A stretch of DNA of 64,000 nt from Sipunculus nudus (Eukaryota > Annelida > Sipuncula > Golfingiida > Sipunculidae): positions 68,690,300 through 68,754,299 of the forward strand of contig CM049314.1 in the NCBI GenBank assembly GCA_026874595.1, in the 5' to 3' direction. Shown here one piece after another: positions 56,801-64,000 of this stretch; positions within the stretch are counted from its first letter, which is position 1, and the number at the start of each line of letters is the position of its first letter. The notes beneath the pieces are model-generated. The model had not been told where the DNA came from. It saw nothing but the letters and a program-made list of their open reading frames with translations, and searched no databases. Both the position numbers and the translations under genes were made by a program.

Positions 56801-58179
56801 AAACTATATATGAAGTCTTTTGATTATTTCTGAATCATAGTCAGGCTATCCTTGGCATATCACTTGATTTCCTCAAACGAGTAGTGGATTGGTTGTCCAG
56901 GCCAAGACGACAGGCGCTTCTCCATGATACCGTCAATTATCGTACCTCACACTCATAGATTGGACCATGATAACATCAGCGATCGGGCCTAACACAATTG
57001 GTACCAAAACAAATCCCAGTTGACAAACATTATATCTCTTTGCTAGTGAGGTAGTTATGACACATGAGAGACTACTGAGACAATATCTCGACATGGTGTT
57101 CTGTGTAGCTCTTACCTAAAGGCTAGCAACACCCTTTTTTATATGAAGCGTGGTTTGTTACGTCGCACGGAGTCATGGGATCATGCACACTTGGTGCGAC
57201 AAAGAACAAAGACTTTCGTGAAAATAATTATTCACAACGACCCGTGTACATTACTCCTACGTTCACTAAAGCACGGGCCTGTTACCCGTACATTCAATAT
57301 GGTTGGAGTTTATGAGTTCACATGCTGTCATAAGAATGAGCACCCTGGAAGTCAAACCTATCTGACTGTACAAGGGAGTTGAAGAAATATTTTTTTACGA
57401 TTTATAAAAATGAAATACTGTGCCCCATATACACTTTTATGACTATTAGAATGCAGTGTTTGAATAGAATTGAACCTGCATTCTCCCATTTATGGGGCGA
57501 AAACACTTTTGATCACTTCAGATGTTAAGACGCCTGTCAGTAAAATCCTATACAAAGGCCAAGATTTCTCAGTAAAGTCTCTCGGTGTCAACACAATCTT
57601 TGACCGAATATTTATCATGTCATCATTATGCACGGTATACTATTAATGGCGCCAGCTATGTTGACCTACTTCCTTTAATCCCAAATGATTTTTAGTGTCC
57701 ATAAATAACAAGACGCTGTTTGGCTTATATCGTTATATTCCATTCGCTGCAGTTATACATGGCAATTGGTGGTTATAAACTGTCTCATAAAGCTGTAAAA
57801 GTGCCCAATATAACAAAAAAAAACTTTTAAAATGTGAAAAATAAAGAATTAACTGTGCGAACTCTCGAGCTGCCACCGCTGTAATGAGACAAGTGCAGCG
57901 TTTGGTGATCAGTTACGTAATAGACACCTGTAGGCGCGGAAATTAGTGAACCATGAGTACAGCGCCTCCTGTCCACTATTTATTTTACAATTAGTGTCGA
58001 TAAATAACAAGAAGGTGTTGGGCTTATTTCGTTGCATTTCGCTGCAGTTATACTTGCCAATCGGTGGTTATAAACAGCCCACAGAGCCAAAAACCATGAA
58101 TTAACTACAATTTCTGAAAGATAAAGAAATATTTAGTCACACAACCCATTACACCAGCGCCAGCGATATTCTAACAGAA

Positions 58180-58750
58180 TGTTTATGTACCTTTCTCAAC
58201 AATTGGATCGCCAGTCCCCTTGCGCTTTGATTAAAAGTTCTGGTGCACCATTCAAAAAGGCAAAGCAGCTTCCACCCCGACTGAATGAATGCCCCGAGTA
58301 TTCACTCGAATTGTAGCCGCATGTCTCAAAAGTTCTTTTCAGCATATCATTTAAAAGCGTGTGTGTCATAACTTTCAGGCCAACACTTTTGTGTCGATAT
58401 ACAAACAGCGGTACATTTGGCCTACTGCCGACGTCCCCAATTTGTGTTCACATATTTTCCAGTACTAACACTGGGCACAATTCACCATTGTTTTGTGTAA
58501 GAGGGATCTGTAATTGTCTTTCTTTGTACTGCAGTGTTTTGTTCTCTTAACGTTTAGAACAAGACTACCGTCCACATGAGAGAGATCACACAAGGTCGAA
58601 TCAGAATACGGGTCAAATTTATTTTCGGCTCTTGAGCAATAATATAGATTTTCTACAGAAGGTTAGAAAGACAACTATACACACTGTCCAAAACGTTGCC
58701 TGGAAGGAGTCCCGCAGATTTAACCTGTTTTTATATTGCTGAAGAATCAT
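58180..58750 (-). pseudogene. Tyrosine recombinase catalytic part (broken)
   Basis: Out of frame with the preceding stretch. Read near 58380-58180: LKVMTHTLLNDMLKRTFETC, then SGHSFSRGGSCFAFLNGAP, then KAQGDWRSNC, a stop, and ERYI. This is the H-x-x-R box and the C-terminal Tyr region of the recombinase. Where relatives have H-S-F-R-R this copy has H-S-F-S-R, so the conserved Arg seems lost. A TGA falls just before the presumed catalytic Tyr. Confidence 0.75.
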
Positions 58751-58753
58751 TGG

Positions 58754-59980
58754 CTAGATAGGCAATTTCTGCCGAGGAGGCGATCCTTTACGACATCGTA
58801 CTCCTCTCAGTAGCATGTTTAAAGCAAAATTGTTCTCTAAAGGATTAGACATACCTGCTTCCAGATGGATTATATTGAGGTACTGTCGCACGCTCTCTGG
58901 TTTCAGCGATCTGGCAAAGAAAAAAAAACCAGCATATAACAATAATGATTCCCGATCAATAGGTACTGGCGTACACTTGAAATACAAACAGAAACGTAAA
59001 TATGCACGTAGGTGACATTTATATGTAGCTTTTGTAGTATCAGCGAAAGCTGCTTTCCAATATGCTGACAGTTCCTGTTGCAAGAGCTGCCACTGTTCCA
59101 GTTCTGCAACACACAAAAAAGCGTCAGTTAACACATGGTTAAAAAGTTTGTATTCATGGTCTTCGATATCAATACCATAATGCTGCTGTAACATTGCGTG
59201 GACCATTCCGGCGAAGTTTAAGTTGTGAAACCGGGAGGTCGCATTAGCTGTGCTGTTCTTTTCTGTGGGCACTCGTTTCGCTGTTAACCAGAAGTTACCA
59301 GTCAAGAATAACCATGCTTTCTCCTGTAGCCAAGTATTTACATGCGCGTTCCTGCCCATACCTTTGTTTATCCAATATTGAGCAGCATTATTATCAGTGT
59401 AAACCACCAATTTCTTATTATACCAGTCTTTATGCCATCTGCGAACTGAAAGTAAAATTGTATAAAGCTCTTTCAAATTAATGTCTTTGCCACCTATGTC
59501 AAGGAATGCGAAGTCTGCCGTCCAGTTGCAATAGAACCAATCCACGCTCCGTTGCTGCCGCTTATTGTGATGCCACGCCGCGCCGCCTTGATCTGTAGAT
59601 ATGTTGATAACCGGCTGTGGTTTCCGAAAATTTATGTATGCCACGCCATTGAATTGGTCACCTTGCAAGAAGTATATCCACCTTCGCATTTCCATCCGTA
59701 GCTCCACATTAAGCCTGGTTCTGTATGAAGGTGTTTGTAAAGAAATACATATATCCATCAGTTTTCTTAACAGTTGCCGTGCCACCCTGAAAATAGACGG
59801 TCCCCAGTTTAATTTGCCTATTATTTGCTGCAAATGCGGTTTGATGAAGGAAATTTTATTTAGCCATGAACAAACATTTGATTTAATCTCACAAAGCCTC
59901 GCCTTTGGAATTCTCAGCAATTCCAAAGATGAATATATTTCAATTCCCAAAAACGTGAGGGTTATCCTAGGTGCTACCAC
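58754..59980 (-). pseudogene. Retroelement RT C-terminus, RNase H and recombinase N-terminus
   Basis: A 408-residue open stretch. Residues 1-110 are the end of the RT (LTFLGIEIYSSLELLRIPKA, QQIIGKLNWGPSIFRVARQL). Residues 125-250 are an RNase H-like fold (INISTDQGGAAWH, GGKDINLKELYTILL, VVYTDNNAAQYWINKGMGRN, AKRVPTEKNSTANATSRF). Residues 308-395 are the N-terminal SAM-like arm of a tyrosine recombinase (WKAAFADTTKATYKCHLRAY, SLKPESVRQYLNIIHLEAGM). Fusion of RT, RNase H and YR in this order is the DIRS/Ngaro plan. It stops where the recombinase catalytic part should start. Confidence 0.82.
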
Positions 59981-60688
59981 CTTGAACCAATTGACTGAGA
60001 ATCCTAGATCTGTAAGGTCAATAATTGTTTTTAAGGCTTTCCTGCATTTTCCTCTCTGTTCTCTTCTAATAAAATGTCATCTAAATATACAATAATCCCA
60101 TGAAACCCCTTTTTTTTCATCATTCTACCAACTGCTTGGGTAATTCTTTGAAATACCGATTATATTACTTGCGCCAAATACAACCGCGTATCATACATAT
60201 ATCTAGATTTATCTTCCCCAGAAAAATTCCATTTAAGTCCTTTAGTCTGGATCCCTATGGATCGGAACAGACCGGTATCCCAATTTAAGTCATCTTTTGC
60301 CATGAATGGATTCTCATTAATATATTTAACAGCTGTGTCTAAATTTTTCATAAGAGACAGACCACGGAGACGCATATGAATTGAGAGAACCACACAGGGG
60401 CATACTTGCATCAGTAATCAGTCTAATTTCATCACTATCCTTCTTTGGAATACCATCCAAAGCACTGACAATAGTGGGCTTTTTTGCACATAGAACGTAA
60501 TTTCCTTTATTTATCTCGTCTCTAATTTGCATTTCAACTTTGCTTTTTGTGGCACTGTTGGTAGCCGAACGATAATTCTTGCACTCCACATAAGAGTGCA
60601 CAAAACCATAGGTAATGCCATTGACTTTAAAGTCCCCATCTACATCCTTATCTAAAGCTTCTTTCCATACTGGCAGACAAGACGTCAA
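59981..60688 (-). pseudogene. Retroelement reverse transcriptase, N-terminal part
   Basis: The frame at 60688-60326 holds ALDGIPKKDSDEIRLITDAS, the DIRS-type RT block with 'P-KK-x-RLI-D'. The frame at 60411-60160 (another phase) continues with NENPFMAKDDLNWDTGLFRS. The catalytic YLDD is read at 60087-60076, and the motif is intact although the frame around it is not. At least two frame changes separate these blocks from the downstream frame. Confidence 0.8.
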
Positions 60689-60709
60689 TGGGCTGGTGAC
60701 CGGTATTTC

Positions 60710-61039
60710 CTAACAATAATTGGGGCCCAACCTATTGTGCATGTATTCGGGGTGCTTTTGACGTCTTCCATGAACCATGCACGCATGACTAAACCTACAG
60801 AAAGGGCGCCTACAGCCGCTTTCAGTCTGAAAATCGCGGCAAAGTACAACCCCTGTTATGTCACGCCGTACTGTTTTGTGTTGGTATTGGCCAAATTTTT
60901 GCTTTGCTAAAACTTTTTCACTTTTCTCTAAATGAAACATAGCAAGATGTACATCATCCTTCTCCAATGAGTATTTGTTTTCGGACTGTAGCTGGCGGAA
61001 CCTGTGGTCATATACCATGACAGATGGCACTTTGTTCAC
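60710..61039 (-). CDS. Retroelement gag-like protein with CCCH-type zinc finger (fragment)
   Basis: A 109-residue frame ending at a stop. It has a charged helical stretch (HLEKSEKVLAKQKFGQYQHK) and then a finger with spacing C-x8-C-x4-C-x3-H (VLCRDFQTESGC then RRPFCRFSHAC). The finger is one residue short of the canonical C-x8-C-x5-C-x3-H. Cys/His fingers at this position are common in DIRS-like elements and probably bind RNA. The start is uncertain because the 5' part of the frame may be missing. Confidence 0.65.
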   Translation of the reverse strand: MNKVPSVMVYDHRFRQLQSENKYSLEKDDVHLAMFHLEKSEKVLAKQKFGQYQHKTVRRDITGVVLCRDFQTESGCRRPFCRFSHACMVHGRRQKHPEYMHNRLGPNYC

Positions 61040-61274
61040 TTGCGCGAATTTGCCGATCTTTATTTGGTAGGATGCGTACTGTTTAACTTGCAGGTTCCCA
61101 GGTAAAAAAAATTAACTGTACGAACTCTCAAGCTGCCGCCGCTATAATGAGACAAGTGCAGCGTTTGGTGATCAGTTACGTAATAGACACCTGTAGGCGC
61201 GGTAATTAGTAAACCCTGAGTGCAGCGCCTCCTGTCCACTGAATTGCAATAAATATCCTATTTATTTTACAATT

Positions 61275-63686
61275 TAAATCAGACGGAATTACCACTGAAG
61301 CGTTAATATAATAAACCATAGTTATCAGGTCTTTGGCTCATAACGCCAGGCTAATCGTCCATCTGTAAATGTCTATTGTTTCAAGAACTGATTAAGATAT
61401 TGTTGTGACCTGTTATCAGTAGAACTATTATCTGTGCTATCACATTTCAAATAATTAAAAAATGCAGTATTATAGCTAGCAGTGATTTCAGATTCCTTTC
61501 CCAGGCATTATATCAAGGGCTTTTTCCCTCATTGCTCTGAAATTTCCAATGGTGATTTGTCCTTGTGGCGGCATATCTACTATGGAATCAACAATTGTTC
61601 CCACAATGCTTGTGAAATTTGAATTTGCTCAATGGTCTTTCTCGGATGATATGTTCAACTGAATATTCGAAATATCTTAAATAGATTTCCTTTCGTTTGC
61701 ATTACTGACGAATACTAAGCGTTTGCTCTCACGAGCATTGTTTGAAAAAAAGTATATTGAAGCTATTGCTGTTACTTTTATATTTTGGTTGGTCGAATGG
61801 TATCGGAAGCCAACACCCATCAGTTATCTAATGTGGCTGACAATCTGTCGTCCCTAAAACAAGTACATTGTTATGCCTTAAATCAGGATCTTTACATTTC
61901 CTTTGCCTCACTTCTACTATTTTACATAGTCCGACCTGTATTTCTAAAGACAAGTACTTAGACGGGGAAAGTGCGCTTATTTGACGCTCAAATGCTAATC
62001 AAACCAGAATATAAGCAAAGTAATTATTTATGGCTTGACCACCAATGTATAGTTATATCCATTAATCAGACATGAATTACTAAAAGCCATCAGATTTGTA
62101 AAAGAATGGGCCATAGGGATTAAATATTGGCGACCCGGATAAGAGGACGGAGCCAGTTTTCCTGTGCCCCGGCGGGGGTATGCGCTCCATTGGGTGCCAT
62201 ACCGCATGGTTCAAGGTTTGGATCTAGTTCTCCACCAGGAAACATATTATTTTACCGGAAGGTTGGGGGGGGGGGGGTTCTTCATGTTGTGACGGGAAAT
62301 CGCGCGGACTAAGTGAGAACAATTAAATTAGTTAATAATTGGAAATTCATGTTTTTTATTAAATAAACAAGCGGTTACAGGGTGGGGGGGATGCAGAAGA
62401 AACTGTCTTGGTGCGCGCAATTCAGTGATTTTCTGGTCGAAACCGCACAATGTCTTGAAAATGTACATAGAGTGACAGTAGGTATGTACATGTATATTTT
62501 ATTAATGTTTGAGAGTTCATCCCTTGTACAATTGGCCTCATATCACGTCAGAGAATAAAGACAGGTCTGCAGGTCAGTGTAATCAATACTTTAATGATAC
62601 TTATGTAAATATTTTGTTGTGTCTTATACTACTCTCAAATTCTCAAACTCTGGACATCATACCAGAATATTAGCAAGTGAATATAAAATTTCCACTTCAC
62701 CATCAAACATGAATCATGTCCAATAATCAGACATAAATGACTAAAACCCACCAAATTTGTAAAAAAATGGTCCATAGAGACCTAGATTACCTATTAAACT
62801 TTACTACAGATGGCACATTTTTTTAAAATCCCGTTTCCTACAGAAGCATCAATTCCCCAATAATACTTTAATGAGGTTTTCTTGACAATTGGCGCGATTA
62901 TTCATTTAAGTAAACTTTATCAATTTTAAAATACTAGCAGTGCCATTTTTACGTTTTTAGCCCCTTTGTTGTTAATGAATGACGTATATATTAGTCTTGA
63001 CACAGTATAAGCAATGTTTAGCTTATAAATAAAATTACCTTTCAATCACAAAAAATCTGATAATGATCTGCAATAAGACATTTATAATTTTCTAATTGTA
63101 CAAACTTTGTACAGAGTGTTGACAAAGTATGTTAGCCAATAATAATGTCACACGTCGTATTTTCCAGCTGATTATCTCTGAAGGACAACCTGCATATACA
63201 AGTTGGCAATCTTCTAATTGATTAACAGGATTTATTCTTCACATGTATGCCCCTCATCAATAAAGGATACCCCTTATACTAATATGTGTCACATCAAATA
63301 TGATAACCAACCTAATTGATTTTTGGGTCGAAAGCTCAAGGTCACATGTTAGTTTGAATTCATATGACTTACTTTTCTCGGGGAAGATAAGTATGATTAG
63401 TTGGATTTACTACCCTAACTGAAGAAAAAAACAGAGGATTAAGCGGCAAATGAGCAAGATCATAGATCACTTTTGCTGTTTTGGGCTTAATGTAAGCTTC
63501 ATTTATTTGTTCTACTGGCTTTCATGTCTTTTATATTTTTGCCATATGGACCCTGTCATAGTTCTGATCCCCGATACATGGCCGGATTAATAATGAATCA
63601 CATTTACAAGTACAAAAAATCTAAAGAATAAGAGTATAAAATGTATATTTTTTAAAAAAGTAAAATCATTCAGCTTTCATTCTTAT

Positions 63687-63733
<47 letters not shown>

Positions 63734-64000
63734 ACGAGATTTTGTTAATTATGTTGACTTTAACTAAAAAAGCTCCATTAAATGCGTAAGGTTTCATGCA
63801 CCTGGTATGACCAAGCCAAATTGTATTGGAGCAAAATGAAACCACACGTTTAATATACAAAAACGTATTTCTTTGTTTTAATTTTGTCTCTGCCATATTT
63901 AAATCTTGTATAAACTTTGATTTATATCTTTAATTTCAAAACAAAGCATAGTTACGCACTTTAACTCCGCATCGGAACCTTAAAAAAAGGTGACAGTATT
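61275..64000. other. Intergenic region without a supported gene
   Basis: AT-rich. Contains a run of 13 G near 62265-62277, a pair of about 80-base direct repeats (about 62036-62118 and 62700-62785) and a (TA)n tract at 63693-63731. No coding or RNA gene seen. Confidence 0.5.

Larger units (their letters stand above)
41492..57640. other. Intergenic region without a supported gene
   Basis: Long open frames here are short, lack splice-compatible partners or run through microsatellites. The region holds the SINE-like repeats, dispersed repeats, tandem repeats and minisatellites listed separately, plus (TA)n tracts at 42740-42794, 47411-47477 and 56709-56800 and a run of 16 G at 49491-49506. The rest is AT-rich DNA in which I see nothing. 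Confidence 0.5.
57693..61274 (-). mobile_element. Ngaro/DIRS-like tyrosine-recombinase retroelement (decayed)
   Basis: Minus-strand order: a small zinc-finger gag-like frame, reverse transcriptase, RNase H-like region, tyrosine recombinase. It has split direct repeats in the Ngaro arrangement A1-ORFs-B1-A2-B2. A1 is 61274-61110, B1 about 58095-57990, A2 57993-57847 and B2 about 57800-57693. A1 and A2 share 'gagacaagtgcagcgtttgg' and 'gtaatagacacctgtaggcg'. B1 and B2 share 'cgctgcagttatac' and 'ggtggttataaac'. Such elements integrate through the recombinase and need no integrase, and they leave no target duplication (family knowledge). Stops and frameshifts make this copy non-functional. Confidence 0.82.

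Noticed and set aside
57143-57382. 79-residue plus-strand frame near the Ngaro-like element
   Set aside because: No motif, no upstream or downstream exon with fitting splice sites.
59601-60095. 164-residue plus-strand frame
   Set aside because: It is the shadow of the retroelement RT/RNase H frame on the minus strand, which has recognisable motifs.

Overview
This is a eukaryotic, AT-rich, repeat-laden window, best explained as part of an invertebrate genome, most likely a bivalve mollusc. The reasons are one-repeat-per-exon ankyrin genes with GT-AG introns, (TA)n microsatellites in many introns, copies of 'agctcagctgac...gtccgtccg'-type dispersed repeats that I associate with bivalves, tRNA-derived SINE-like repeats, L1/Tx1-like LINEs, a pogo-like DNA element and a Ngaro/DIRS-like tyrosine-recombinase retroelement. 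There are no bacterial features, no CRISPR array and no tRNA or rRNA gene I could support. The species assignment is inference.

Left part (1-41,050), plus strand: two tandem, paralogous immune/ubiquitin-type genes. Gene 1 (1-10,509) is cut by the left edge. It encodes the end of an unrecognised conserved domain (called domain X here), then eight or nine ankyrin-repeat exons. Gene 2 (about 10,663 or 10,998 to 41,050) can be read as a continuous frame across GT-AG junctions: CARD-like domain 1, CARD-like domain 2, a 29-nt microexon, domain X, about 13 ankyrin repeats, and a C-terminal SOCS box. The spliced product is about 950 aa. The exons of the two genes match one for one up to the exon at 10,423 / 21,265. 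After that gene 1 has no counterpart of the remaining ankyrin exons or the SOCS box and runs into the CARD exons of gene 2. It is therefore either 3'-truncated or fused in transcription with gene 2. The predicted job of gene 2 (inference) is an Elongin B/C-Cullin substrate receptor steered by homotypic CARD contacts.

The introns hold most of the mobile DNA. There are three L1-like LINE copies (about 5.4-10.0 kb, 11.6-14.3 kb and 22.0-28.6 kb; the last is near full length with an 11-bp target duplication), a different degraded LINE (about 37.3-39.6 kb) and an internally deleted pogo/Tigger-like element (34,271-35,532). All four LINEs lie antisense to the host genes. One intron carries a 1.4-kb tandem duplication that copied an ankyrin exon and broke one of the copies.

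Right part (41,051-64,000): I see no host gene. It contains SINE-like repeats (42.2 and 42.9 kb), bivalve-type dispersed repeats, a 145-bp tandem repeat (50.4-51.0 kb), two minisatellites (54.8-55.3 and 55.6-55.9 kb), several (TA)n tracts, and a decayed Ngaro-like retroelement on the minus strand (about 57.7-61.3 kb) with the diagnostic split direct repeats.
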